64,000 nucleotides of DNA from an uncultured Bacilli bacterium. Its GTDB lineage: Bacteria; Bacillota_I; Bacilli_A; RF39; UBA660. The stretch is taken from the NCBI GenBank assembly GCA_934098485.1, contig CAKOOH010000004.1, forward strand, positions 1-64,000, read 5' to 3'. The number at the start of each line of letters is the position of its first letter. Within the stretch, counting starts at the first letter, position 1. This document shows, piece by piece, positions 1-8,426 of this stretch. The position numbers were made by a program, and so were the translations under genes. The notes under the pieces are model-generated. The model searched no databases. It saw nothing but the letters and a program-made list of their open reading frames with translations, and was not told where the DNA came from.

Positions 1-180
1 GCCGGTTGGACCTGTGGCTCCATCTGCTCCGGCTGCTCCGGTTGGGCCGGTTGGACCTGTGACTCCATCTGCTCCGGTTGCTCCGGTTGGGCCGGTTGGA
101 CCTGTGGCTCCATCTGCTCCGGCTGCTCCGGTTGGGCCGGTTGGACCTGTGACTCCATCTGCTCCGGCTGCTCCAGTTGC
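1..180. repeat. 45-bp tandem repeats coding for collagen triplets
   Basis: Four near-identical 45-bp units start at 1, 46, 91 and 136, each beginning gccggttggacctgtg. They differ mainly at two positions (g/a at unit position 17, c/t around position 33), so unit 1 and unit 3 match exactly. Each unit encodes 15 residues, that is five Gly-X-Y triplets. The array probably continues beyond the window edge. Such arrays commonly vary in copy number between strains by slippage or recombination. Confidence 0.9.
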
Positions 181-663
181 TCCAGTTGGGCCTTGTGGAA
201 TGGTTAAATTTAATACATAGTTTGGTGCAGTACCAGAAATAGATGCACTTGCTTCAGAACCAGGTGACCCTGTAGTTACTGTTCCAATTGTTAAAGTTGG
301 AGTTGCACCAGTAGCACCTGTGGCTCCGGTTGCTCCTGTCGCTCCGGTTGGACCTGTTGGACCTGTTGGACCAGTCGCACCAGTTGCTCCTGTTGGACCT
401 GTGACTCCTGCAGTGCCTGTGGCACCTGTTGGGCCAGTAGCTCCGGTTGCACCTGCTGGACCTGTTGGACCTGTTGGACCTGTAGCACCCGTGGCGCCTG
501 TTATTCCTTGAGGACCTGTTGGTCCAGTGTTTCCTTGAGGACCAGTTACACCTTGAATACCCTGTATACCTTGTGGGCCAGCGGGACCGGTCGGACCTGT
601 AGCGCCTCGCGGTCCTGGTGGCGCATAAAATGTATAACAATTTGTTTCGTTACAATCGTTCAT
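1..663 (-). CDS. Collagen-like (GXY repeat) surface protein, 3' end beyond window
   Basis: Read on the minus strand, an open frame of 221 codons starts at an ATG at 663-661 behind a GGAAG ribosome site (674-670) and runs off the window edge. The product begins MNDCNETNCYTFYAPPGPRG and then has glycine at every third position, mostly GPT, GAT, GPA and GPQ triplets. That is the collagen triple-helix pattern. About residues 125-150 a non-collagen insert occurs, with the sense TIGTVTTGSPGSEASAS then a few residues ending in LTIPQG. This resembles a module often interspersed in bacterial collagen-like proteins. No signal peptide is visible. In spore formers such proteins (BclA family) form exosporium filaments, so a spore-surface role is plausible given gerQ in this window; that role is inference. 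GC is far higher than in the neighbours because Gly/Pro/Ala/Thr codons dominate. Confidence 0.9.
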   Translation of the reverse strand, partial: MNDCNETNCYTFYAPPGPRGATGPTGPAGPQGIQGIQGVTGPQGNTGPTGPQGITGATGATGPTGPTGPAGATGATGPTGATGTAGVTGPTGATGATGPTGPTGPTGATGATGATGATGATPTLTIGTVTTGSPGSEASASISGTAPNYVLNLTIPQGPTGATGAAGADGVTGPTGPTGAAGADGATGPTGPTGATGADGVTGPTGPTGAAGADGATGPTG

Positions 664-683
664 ATTTTACTTCCTTTCTTTAA

Positions 684-692
684 TATTCTATG
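684..692 (-). promoter_or_regulatory. Candidate sporulation sigma-K-like -10 box for the collagen-like gene
   Basis: The minus strand reads CATAGAATA, matching the Bacillus sigma-K -10 pattern CATANNNTA, 21 nt before the ATG. I see no good -35 element at the expected distance, and the predicted transcript start would lie only a few bases before the ribosome site. A weak candidate. Confidence 0.25.
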
Positions 693-714
693 ATGGTTAC
701 TCTTTTTTTGACCA

Positions 715-740
715 CAAAAAAAGTACTATATAGTACCTTA
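715..740 (-). terminator. Rho-independent terminator after the TrxR-like gene
   Basis: On the minus strand the stem AAGGTACTATATAGTACTT, overlapping the stop codon of the TrxR-like gene, is followed directly by a run of seven T. It separates that gene from the collagen-like gene downstream. Confidence 0.75.
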
Positions 741-1619
741 AATGTCTTTAATATATTTATATGCATTAATAGCACTTGATGCTCCTTCACTGGCGGCGGT
801 TATGATTTGATAAATATCTTTTTTGGTATTATCACCGCAAGCAAAAATTCCTTTGATGTTTGTTTCTTGGCGGTTATCAACAATTATATAGCCATGTTCA
901 TCGGTTATTCCTAAGTCTTTAGCAAAATAAGTTATTGGACCGTAACCATTGTTAATAAAAAGAGCATTTGTTTCTAAATAATTAACTTTTAATTTTACTT
1001 TTTCCAAGATTTTTTCGCCAATTATTTCAGTAATTTCTTCATTTGGCATTAAGACAATATTGTCTGAAGCCTTAACTTTTAATATTAAATCTTTAGGTCC
1101 CAGTAAATCGTTTTGATTATATACAAAATATACTTTTTGAGCAATCCCACTTAAATAAATAGCATCTTCTAAATTTTTAGGGCCATTACCATATAATGTT
1201 ACTATTTTATCTTTATAAAGGGAACCATCACATAATGTACAATAACTTACACCTGGTAGTTTCTCATTTTCTAATCCAAGTTTTAATGGACCTCTACCAG
1301 TAGCAATAATTATTGATTTTGCTTGGTAAGTATTTTTATTTGTTACTACTTCTTTATAGTCTTTATTATTAATTATATTTTCTACTTCTTCAGTTACATG
1401 GGGAATGTTTAAATCTTTAAATTGTTTATAAAATTTTATAGCTAAGTCAGAACCAGTAATATGTTCATAGCCTAAATAATTTTCAATATCTTTAATATTA
1501 TGAAGAGTTCCACCGGGCATTCCTCTTTCAATAACGAAAACATTTAGATTACTACGTTTTGCATAAATACAAGCGTTAAGACCTGCTGGGCCTAAACCGA
1601 TTATTATTAAATCGTACAT
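738..1619 (-). CDS. Thioredoxin reductase-like FAD-dependent oxidoreductase, NADPH motif degenerate
   Basis: 293 aa. The N-terminal FAD Rossmann motif is GLGPAG (residues 8-13), a redox CTLC pair is at 127-130 followed by DG, and the C-terminal FAD motif GIFACGDNT is present. These mark the low-molecular-weight thioredoxin reductase family. The family NADPH-binding signature (GGGxSA..E plus a later HRR) is not there: the corresponding segment reads YGNGPKNLEDA and no HRR follows. The protein is also about 20 residues shorter than typical TrxB. Known ferredoxin-dependent flavin thioredoxin reductases of clostridia lack the same motif, so the electron donor may not be NADPH; this is inference. 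The start is ATG behind AGGTGAT. It lies 9 bp after lgt, in the yvlD-lgt-trxB order common in Bacillota. Confidence 0.85.
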   Translation of the reverse strand: MYDLIIIGLGPAGLNACIYAKRSNLNVFVIERGMPGGTLHNIKDIENYLGYEHITGSDLAIKFYKQFKDLNIPHVTEEVENIINNKDYKEVVTNKNTYQAKSIIIATGRGPLKLGLENEKLPGVSYCTLCDGSLYKDKIVTLYGNGPKNLEDAIYLSGIAQKVYFVYNQNDLLGPKDLILKVKASDNIVLMPNEEITEIIGEKILEKVKLKVNYLETNALFINNGYGPITYFAKDLGITDEHGYIIVDNRQETNIKGIFACGDNTKKDIYQIITAASEGASSAINAYKYIKDI

Positions 1620-1628
1620 TTATATCAC

Positions 1629-2444
1629 CTAAAATCTAATTGCATCTATATTATTTTTGTCGTTGTATAAATCTTCAAAGCGACTTTTGCGAGCATTTAT
1701 CATTAGCATTACTATTCCAATAACTATCATAATTACAGAAACAAACTGAGCAACTTTAAAGCCGGCTAACATTAAAGCATCTGTTCTACTGATTTCAATT
1801 AAAAATCTTATTACACCATAACCGATTAAATAAAGGGCCGTCATGGTTCCAACTTTAATATATGATCCTCTTCTTACAATTAGAAAAATAACAAACAAGG
1901 TAAAGCAAGCAAGTGATTCATATAAAAATGTAGGTGTATAATATATTCCTTCAATATTCATTCCATCTATAATAAATTTAGGAATGTGCAAACTTTGCAA
2001 ATGTTCTAGCGTTGTTGCTACTCCGTGGGCTTCACTATTAAAGAAATTACCCCATCTACCGATTGCTTGGGCAAGTAGTAGTGGTACGACAATAAAATCT
2101 AAAAATCTTAAGGTTCTACCACGGTATTTTTTTATATAAATTATTATTGTCAGTAATCCCGCAATAATACCTCCATGAATGGCAAGACCGCCTTTCCAGA
2201 TTTGTAATATTTCAGATATATGACTACTATAATAATCCCAGTTAAATATAACATAATATAACCTAGCACCTAAGTAGCCAATAATTATAGTCCAAAAGCA
2301 CATGTTAAAAATAAAATCTTTAGGAACATTAAATCTAGCAGCTTCCTTTTCTATAAGGACAATTGATATGATGATTGCTACTAGCATAATGATTGCATAC
2401 CATCTAATTTCAAATGAACCAATTGTAAAAAGTATAGGATTCAT
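1629..2444 (-). CDS. lgt: Prolipoprotein diacylglyceryl transferase
   Basis: 271 aa polytopic membrane enzyme. It transfers diacylglycerol from phosphatidylglycerol to the lipobox cysteine of prolipoproteins, the first step of lipoprotein maturation. The family signature is visible as GRWGNFFNSEAHG (about residues 133-145), preceded by GGLAIHGGIIAG, with seven hydrophobic segments. Its length is normal for Gram-positive Lgt. The start codon overlaps the stop of the upstream yvlD-type gene (TAATG) and is preceded by GGAGG, so the two are probably translationally coupled. A likely client in this window is the solute-binding lipoprotein at 31761-32735. Confidence 0.96.
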   Translation of the reverse strand: MNPILFTIGSFEIRWYAIIMLVAIIISIVLIEKEAARFNVPKDFIFNMCFWTIIIGYLGARLYYVIFNWDYYSSHISEILQIWKGGLAIHGGIIAGLLTIIIYIKKYRGRTLRFLDFIVVPLLLAQAIGRWGNFFNSEAHGVATTLEHLQSLHIPKFIIDGMNIEGIYYTPTFLYESLACFTLFVIFLIVRRGSYIKVGTMTALYLIGYGVIRFLIEISRTDALMLAGFKVAQFVSVIMIVIGIVMLMINARKSRFEDLYNDKNNIDAIRF

Positions 2445-2845
2445 TATTTGCCTCCATTAATGCATTTAGTTATAATCGCATCAATAAATACAGTTAATAC
2501 TGATATAAAAATAGAAATGAAGAAAGGAACAAACCATCCTTCAATAACAAAATTGCTTCCTATAATTGCACTAGTTAGTTTTAAAATAATGACATCAATA
2601 AAAGGATATAATATTCCGAGCGTTATTATTGTAACTGGAAGTGCTAACAATTTTAATAAAGGTTTTACTGTATGATTTAAAAGCATTATTATTAAAGCAG
2701 CAAGTAATGCATATTTAAAAGAAGAAATATAGAATCCTTTAAATATTACGGAAGATAGTTTTAAAACAAATGCATTTATACAAAGAGTTAAAAACAAATC
2801 TAAAAAACTCCATAAAGCAGATTTTTTTTCTGAATATATTTCCAT
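2444..2845 (-). CDS. YvlD-type four-helix membrane protein (phage holin superfamily IV)
   Basis: 133 aa with four hydrophobic segments. The core LLNHTVKPLLKLLALPVTI followed by TLGILYPFIDVIIL is characteristic of the YvlD family, annotated as mycobacterial-type 4-TMS phage holin superfamily IV. The cellular function is unsettled; in Bacillus yvlD sits with envelope-stress genes. I chose the ATG at 2845 because GGTGAT lies just before it; an upstream TTG in the same frame would overlap that site. It is coupled to lgt. In B. subtilis hprK lies between yvlD and lgt, and here it is missing. Confidence 0.8.
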   Translation of the reverse strand: MEIYSEKKSALWSFLDLFLTLCINAFVLKLSSVIFKGFYISSFKYALLAALIIMLLNHTVKPLLKLLALPVTIITLGILYPFIDVIILKLTSAIIGSNFVIEGWFVPFFISIFISVLTVFIDAIITKCINGGK

Positions 2846-2891
2846 ATTTATCACCAATTTAATTATATAATTTATTTACATATTTAGCAAT

Positions 2892-5705
2892 TTAATTTGA
2901 TTCTAGTTTCTTTTTTATATACATGCCAGTATACGAATTTTTATTTTTGGCAACTTCTTCTGGAGTTCCTGTAGCGATGATTGTTCCGCCTTCATCGCCG
3001 CCTTCGGGACCTAAATCTATAATATAATCAGCGCATTTTATAACATCTAAATTATGTTCTATAACAATAACAGTATCTCCATTATCTACTATTCTTTGTA
3101 AAATAACTAATAATTTTTTAATATCATCAGTGTGTAAACCAGTTGTAGGTTCATCTAATAAGAAAATACTTTTGCCAGTTGGCTTTTTTTGTAATTCTTT
3201 AGCTAATTTAACTCTAGCGGCTTCACCACCAGATAAAGTTGGCGCTGATTGTCCTAATTTTATATAAGAAAGTCCTACATCTATCATAGTTTGTAATTTG
3301 TTCTTAATTTTAGGAACACTATCAAAAAATTCAATGGCTTCAGATACTCGCATATCAAGTACTTCAGCAATATTTTTTTCTTTAAATTTAATATCTAAAG
3401 TTTCCGTATTATATCTAGTTCCATGGCAGACATCACAAGGTACGTAAACATCTGGTAAAAAGTGCATTTCTATTTTCTTAACGCCATCTCCCCAACATGC
3501 TTCACAACGTCCACCTTTAACGTTAAAAGAAAATCTACCTTTGTCATAGCCTTTCATTTTAGCTTCTTTCATATTCGCATATAGGTCTCTAATATCATCA
3601 AATACACCTACATATGTGGCAGGATTACTCCTTGGAGTTCTTCCGATTGGATCTTGAGAGATATCAACAACTTTATCGATATTTTCTAAACCTTTGATGG
3701 TTTTATGTTTGCCTGATATTACCATAGAGCCATATACACTGGCTTTTAAGGCTTTTAATAATATTTCATTTACTAAGGTACTTTTGCCAGAACCTGATAC
3801 GCCAGTTACTAAAGTTAAAGTTCCTAAAGGGAATTTTACATTTATATTTTTTAGATTATTTTCTTTAGCGCCTTTTATTTCAATAAATTTACCATTCCCT
3901 TTACGGCGTTTTTTTGGCACGTCAATTTTTAGGGTTCCATTTAAATATTTACCAGTTAAACTATCTGGATTATTCATTACTTCTTTAGGAGTGCCACAGG
4001 CTACTACTTTACCACCGTGGTCTCCTGGTCCGGGACCAATATCAACTAAATAATCGGCTGCTAACATTGTATCTTCGTCATGTTCAACAACAATTAGTGT
4101 ATTTCCTAAATCACGCATTTCAAGCAGTGAGTTAATTAATTTGTCATTATCCTTTTGATGCAAGCCGATAGAGGGCTCATCTAATACATATAGAACACCG
4201 GTTAATTTACTACCAATTTGAGTTGCTAATCTTATTCTTTGAGATTCACCACCAGATAGTGTGCTTGCTTCTCTTGATAAGTTTAAGTAACCAAGTCCCA
4301 CATTATATAAAAATGATAAACGATTTTTTATTTCCTTAACTATTAACTCACTTATTTGTTTTTGTGACTCGGTTAGTTTTAAACCATCCATAAAAGGAAT
4401 AAGATCTTTTATGCTCATTTGACAGACTTCATATATGTTTTTGCCATTTATTTTAACGGCTAAAACATTATCTGCTAATCTGGCCCCATGACATTTTGGA
4501 CAAGGCTGATCTACCATGTAAGATGATATCCACTCTCTTATCCATTTACTATTAGTTTCTAGATATCTTCTTTCAAGATTAGTTATAATTCCTTCATATG
4601 AACTATTAACATATCTTCTGTTTCCCGTTTTACTTATATATTCATAATCTATATTTTCATTAGTTCCATATAAAATAATATTTAATTCTTCTTTTGTTAA
4701 ATCTTTAATGGGTTTTGTTAAATCTATTTTATAATGTTTACAAACAGTTTCTAACTGAGTTAGTGCCATATTTTGATCAATACTAAAACATTTTATAGCT
4801 CCCTCGTATACACTTTTAGATTTATCTGGTATTAATAAATCTAAACTAATATTTTGCTTAAAACCAAGACCTTTACAGTCAGGACAAGCACCGTATGGAG
4901 CATTAAAAGAAAATAATCTTGGCTCTAATTCTGGTAATGAAAAATTACAGTCAGGGCAAGCGTAATGCTCGCTCATAATAAATTCTTCCTTACCAATTAC
5001 GTTTATTAAAACTTTTCCATCGGCTAGTTTAGTACTTTGCTCAATTGATTCAAATATACGACTTTTTTCTTCTTTATCAATTACGATGCGATCAATTACT
5101 ACATATATATTGTCTTTTTTATTCTTTTCACATTTTATATCTTCAGATAAATCATACATTTCACCATTGACTCTAACTCTGGTATAACCTTTTTTTCTTA
5201 AATCCTCAAATAAATCTTGATGGGTACCTTTTTCGCCATGAACGATTGGTGATAGAATTTCAATTTTTGTACCTTCTTCTAATTCGAGAACTTTTTGAGT
5301 CATTTCTTCAATACTTTGACTTTTGATTGGTTTATGATGAATAGGACAAAAAGGAGTACCAACACGAGCAAATAATAACCTTAAATAATCATAAATCTCT
5401 GTAACGGTTCCAACAGTTGAACGAGGATTGTTGTTTGTTGTTTTTTGGTCTATAGATATACTTGGACTTAAACCTTCGATAGAATCAACATCAGGTTTTT
5501 CAGCATTTCCTAAAAACTGACGAGCATAGGCACTTAAAGATTCAATATATCTTCTTTCACCTTCAGCATAAATTGTGTCAAAAGCAAGACTACTTTTACC
5601 ACTGCCTGATACTCCAGTCATAACAATTAATTTATTTTTTGGTAGTTCAATATCTATATTTTTTAAATTATTTTCTCTTGCACCTTTTACAATTATTTTA
5701 TCCAT
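2892..5705 (-). CDS. uvrA: Excinuclease ABC subunit A
   Basis: 937 aa, full length. UvrA is the damage-sensing ATPase of nucleotide excision repair. Both ATP-binding cassettes are visible: Walker A GVSGSGKSSLAFDT near the N-terminus and GVSGSGKSTLVNE in the second half, with signature sequences LSGGESQRIRLA and LSGGEAARVKLA. Two zinc modules are present (CPDC...CPDC and CEAC...CDVC). uvrB, its frequent neighbour, is not in this window. A consensus promoter lies about 105 bp upstream. yvlD-lgt-trxR follow 46 bp downstream and may be cotranscribed. Confidence 0.98.
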   Translation of the reverse strand: MDKIIVKGARENNLKNIDIELPKNKLIVMTGVSGSGKSSLAFDTIYAEGERRYIESLSAYARQFLGNAEKPDVDSIEGLSPSISIDQKTTNNNPRSTVGTVTEIYDYLRLLFARVGTPFCPIHHKPIKSQSIEEMTQKVLELEEGTKIEILSPIVHGEKGTHQDLFEDLRKKGYTRVRVNGEMYDLSEDIKCEKNKKDNIYVVIDRIVIDKEEKSRIFESIEQSTKLADGKVLINVIGKEEFIMSEHYACPDCNFSLPELEPRLFSFNAPYGACPDCKGLGFKQNISLDLLIPDKSKSVYEGAIKCFSIDQNMALTQLETVCKHYKIDLTKPIKDLTKEELNIILYGTNENIDYEYISKTGNRRYVNSSYEGIITNLERRYLETNSKWIREWISSYMVDQPCPKCHGARLADNVLAVKINGKNIYEVCQMSIKDLIPFMDGLKLTESQKQISELIVKEIKNRLSFLYNVGLGYLNLSREASTLSGGESQRIRLATQIGSKLTGVLYVLDEPSIGLHQKDNDKLINSLLEMRDLGNTLIVVEHDEDTMLAADYLVDIGPGPGDHGGKVVACGTPKEVMNNPDSLTGKYLNGTLKIDVPKKRRKGNGKFIEIKGAKENNLKNINVKFPLGTLTLVTGVSGSGKSTLVNEILLKALKASVYGSMVISGKHKTIKGLENIDKVVDISQDPIGRTPRSNPATYVGVFDDIRDLYANMKEAKMKGYDKGRFSFNVKGGRCEACWGDGVKKIEMHFLPDVYVPCDVCHGTRYNTETLDIKFKEKNIAEVLDMRVSEAIEFFDSVPKIKNKLQTMIDVGLSYIKLGQSAPTLSGGEAARVKLAKELQKKPTGKSIFLLDEPTTGLHTDDIKKLLVILQRIVDNGDTVIVIEHNLDVIKCADYIIDLGPEGGDEGGTIIATGTPEEVAKNKNSYTGMYIKKKLESN

Positions 5706-5808
5706 ACTACATCTTTCCTTTGCATTAATTATTTTACCACGTATTTAAAAAAATATTGGTTTTTAATAACAAATTATAATTTATTTCATAATTTTTAATG
5801 GCGCTATT

Positions 5809-5837
5809 AATATAACATACGAACAAATTTATGTCAA
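5809..5837 (-). promoter_or_regulatory. Sigma-A promoter of uvrA
   Basis: The minus strand has TTGACA (5837-5832), a 17-nt spacer and TATATT (5814-5809). No LexA-type palindrome was recognised near it. Confidence 0.75.
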
Positions 5838-5864
5838 TGTTTTTTGTACAATTGTTTGCAAAAG

Positions 5865-5893
5865 AAAAAGACCACAAATTTTATGATCTTTAA
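5865..5893 (-). terminator. Terminator after the gene at 5894-6616
   Basis: The minus strand reads AAAGATCAT, a short loop, then GTGGTCTTTTTC. The stem includes G-U pairs and ends in a T run, separating this unit from uvrA. Confidence 0.65.
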
Positions 5894-6616
5894 TTAAATA
5901 CTAACCTTCTTCTCTTCTAAAGTTGGATTAATGAATTTTTGGGGATATTTATTGGCTTTAGATAAGAAATTTATTTCATAATCACTATAAAATTGTCTTA
6001 AAACATCTTTATCAATTTTAACTTGAGCATATCTTTGATGTTTGATGGCTTCTATTTCAAAAAAATGCTGTGGATGTAAAATTGACGCTTTAAAGGCTTT
6101 ATAAAATAAGGGAGATATTTTTTGCTTAAAGGTGCTATAAATTGTTATGGCATAACGATCATCACTTGTAGGGGTGGATAGAGTCAAACCTTCGTTTAAA
6201 GAAAATGAGTAAACATCGATTTTACGGGCTTTAGATAAACTATCAAATTCTTTTAAATTGGGATTAGTTTTGTTTAGTTTTTGCATAGTTTGATAATAAG
6301 GTGTATTTGTATCAGTTTCTTCTAAACTATTTATTTTATTAGCAGGAGTAATGGTTCCATCAGGAAAAGTGGCACTTATATAATAAGAGACATCTTGATT
6401 AAAGTCTCGAGGAACAGATATAAATCTATATGATTTACCAGATAATTCATCATAATAACAAAAACCATTTAATTTTTCGGTAATAATACCGATTAATTCA
6501 TTATCTACTATATTAAATTCTCCCCAATTTTCACCAGGAAATTTTATGTTTAAATCATGAGCGAAAACCATTAAACTTAGAACAATATCTTGCACACTAT
6601 ATTCAACATATTTCAT
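5894..6616 (-). CDS. Hypothetical protein
   Basis: 240 aa with no signal peptide, membrane segment or motif that I recognise. It is predicted soluble and rich in aromatic residues (Tyr/Phe). It starts 2 nt after the stop of the zinc-ribbon gene, with no clear ribosome site of its own, so it is probably translated by coupling. It is the last gene before a terminator. Function unknown. Confidence 0.75.
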   Translation of the reverse strand: MKYVEYSVQDIVLSLMVFAHDLNIKFPGENWGEFNIVDNELIGIITEKLNGFCYYDELSGKSYRFISVPRDFNQDVSYYISATFPDGTITPANKINSLEETDTNTPYYQTMQKLNKTNPNLKEFDSLSKARKIDVYSFSLNEGLTLSTPTSDDRYAITIYSTFKQKISPLFYKAFKASILHPQHFFEIEAIKHQRYAQVKIDKDVLRQFYSDYEINFLSKANKYPQKFINPTLEEKKVSI

Positions 6617-6618
6617 AT

Positions 6619-7308
6619 TTATTGACCGAATACAATGTATTTCGCATTAACTACTGGCGTATTACCATTAATTGTTTGATACTTTCCATAAACAGTTATC
6701 ATGTCGCCGTTAATAAATCCTTGTTCATATTTCTTATCAACATAATTGATTTCAACATAGTAATTTTTGCCATCGTTAAATAGATTAGCATCAATAGTAA
6801 TTTTCATATCGTTTCCAAGCCCTGTATCGATACCAGTTACTTCTACTACGGTACCAATTATTCTAATATCTTTATCTTTATAATCAACGGGTTTTCTTAC
6901 TAGATTTTCATAAGATACTAATTCACATGATTGTTTATAATCTTCTTCACTTAAATTAGAGCCATCACCAATTTTTTCGATAAAATGAGTACATAGTATA
7001 ATTGTTATAAATATGGCTGCGAATAAAAGGAAGAATACTATGCTTAAATTACTTTTTTGTCTTTTACGGCAATGAGGGCAAATACTCATTCCTTTTTGAA
7101 AAGTATTATGACAATAAATGCATTCTATTTCATTTTCACTGATGGGAATTATTTTGTTTACTTTTTCTGTTTCTTCAATTTTAACAGTTTCATTTAATTC
7201 TTTGGTCTTTTTAGGAACTTTTCCCTTTTTTACAGTATTAGTCTTTTTTACAGCAGATGACTTAGTACTACTTTTTGTCGTTTTTTTAGTTTTAGTTTCT
7301 TTTTCCAT
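6619..7308 (-). CDS. Membrane-anchored zinc-ribbon protein with OB-fold-like C-terminal domain
   Basis: 229 aa. Order of parts: a Lys/Thr-rich, probably disordered N-terminus (1-60); a zinc ribbon with CIYC and CPHC pairs (about 64-80); one membrane helix (about 88-108); and an extracytoplasmic domain from about 130 containing VDYKDKDIRIIGTVVEV and later GDMITVYGKY. The last part resembles the tRNA_anti-like OB fold found in small Gram-positive envelope proteins. The start ATG follows AAAGGAG. The partner gene at 5894 is adjacent. The specific role is unknown. Confidence 0.75.
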   Translation of the reverse strand: MEKETKTKKTTKSSTKSSAVKKTNTVKKGKVPKKTKELNETVKIEETEKVNKIIPISENEIECIYCHNTFQKGMSICPHCRKRQKSNLSIVFFLLFAAIFITIILCTHFIEKIGDGSNLSEEDYKQSCELVSYENLVRKPVDYKDKDIRIIGTVVEVTGIDTGLGNDMKITIDANLFNDGKNYYVEINYVDKKYEQGFINGDMITVYGKYQTINGNTPVVNAKYIVFGQ

Positions 7309-7362
7309 TTGACACTCCTTTATTATAATTAGATTATATTATAAAGATGAGATTAATGCAAT

Positions 7363-8343
7363 TTATTTGTTTAGAGTTTTTAAATAATCGTTAAGGCAAT
7401 TAAATAATTCTTCACTTGTTTGACACTTGCAAATATTATTTTTTATATTGGCACTGTTTGGTAAACCCTTAATATACCAAAGAGCATGCATTCTGATTTC
7501 TAAGATTGCTTGTCTTTCATTAGTAGCATTTAAAAGTAGTTCATAATGTTTTTTTAACATTTCTATTTTTTCCTCAGGTGCTACTTCTTTAGGTAATGTG
7601 CCATTTTCTAAGTATTCTACGCATTCCTTGATTAACCAAGGATTTCCTAAAACCCCTCTTCCAATCATAACAGCATCACAGTGAGTTTCTTCTAACATTC
7701 TTTTAGCGTCAAAGCAAGATTTAATATCACCATTGCCTATTACAGGAATGCTAACACTTTCTTTTACTTTTTTGATAATATCCCAGTCGGCTTTTCCACT
7801 ATATCCTTGAGATCTGGTGCGTCCATGGATTGTTATAGCGCTCGCACCCGCTTCTTCTATTTTTTTAGCAACAAGACAAGCATTAATATTTTTTTCATCC
7901 CAGCCACTACGAATTTTTACAGTAACAGGAACACTTACATTTTCTACTACTGCTTTAACAATTTCATATATTTTTTGAGGATTTTTTAATAAAGCACTTC
8001 CCGCTTGGTTTTTGATAGCAACTTTGGGAACAGGACAGCCCATATTAATATCTATTATATCCGGATGCATAGTTTTTTCAATAATTTTAGCGGCCTTCAC
8101 AAAAGAATCAATATCACTGCCAAATATTTGCTGCGCGATAGGTCTTTCTTTATCATCCATTTTTAATAAGTCGAATGTTTTTTCATTACCATAGGTTATG
8201 GCTTTATCGCTAACCATTTCTGCATATATTAATCCAGCACCCATCTCTTTAATAATTTGTCTGTAAGCAGTATTACTTATTCCAGCCATTGGTGCTAAAA
8301 CAACTTGATTTTTTATTTCTAAATTTTTAATTTTCCATTTCAT
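7363..8343 (-). CDS. dusB: tRNA-dihydrouridine synthase
   Basis: 326 aa TIM-barrel flavoenzyme that reduces uridine in the tRNA D-loop. Recognisable parts are VLAPMAGISNTAYR at the N-terminus, DINMGCPVPKV with the catalytic-region cysteine, TVKIRSGWD, TIHGRTRSQGYSGKADWD and PVIGNGDI, then MIGRGVLGNPW. These match the DusB subgroup common in Bacillota. RBS AGAGGA precedes the ATG. In many Bacillota dusB is near lysS; here they are 45 kb apart. Confidence 0.93.
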   Translation of the reverse strand: MKWKIKNLEIKNQVVLAPMAGISNTAYRQIIKEMGAGLIYAEMVSDKAITYGNEKTFDLLKMDDKERPIAQQIFGSDIDSFVKAAKIIEKTMHPDIIDINMGCPVPKVAIKNQAGSALLKNPQKIYEIVKAVVENVSVPVTVKIRSGWDEKNINACLVAKKIEEAGASAITIHGRTRSQGYSGKADWDIIKKVKESVSIPVIGNGDIKSCFDAKRMLEETHCDAVMIGRGVLGNPWLIKECVEYLENGTLPKEVAPEEKIEMLKKHYELLLNATNERQAILEIRMHALWYIKGLPNSANIKNNICKCQTSEELFNCLNDYLKTLNK

Positions 8344-8395
8344 GATAATTCCTCTTTGGCAATATTTTGCAATAAATAAATGATTATTGCAAGAT

Positions 8396-8426
8396 AAAAA
8401 TACTATAGAAAATTTCCATAGTATTA
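8396..8426 (-). terminator. Terminator after pduL-like gene
   Basis: The minus strand reads AATACTATGGAAA, TT, then a TTCTATAGTATT arm with a following T run. The stem begins inside the stop codon of the upstream gene. Confidence 0.7.

Noticed and set aside
14..640. Several open frames on both strands at the left edge, with Pro/Ala/Val, Arg/Ser/Asn or Gln/Val repeats
   Set aside because: They are other frames of the collagen-like repeats; only the minus-strand frame from 663 has glycine every third residue, a start with ribosome site and a non-repeat insert.
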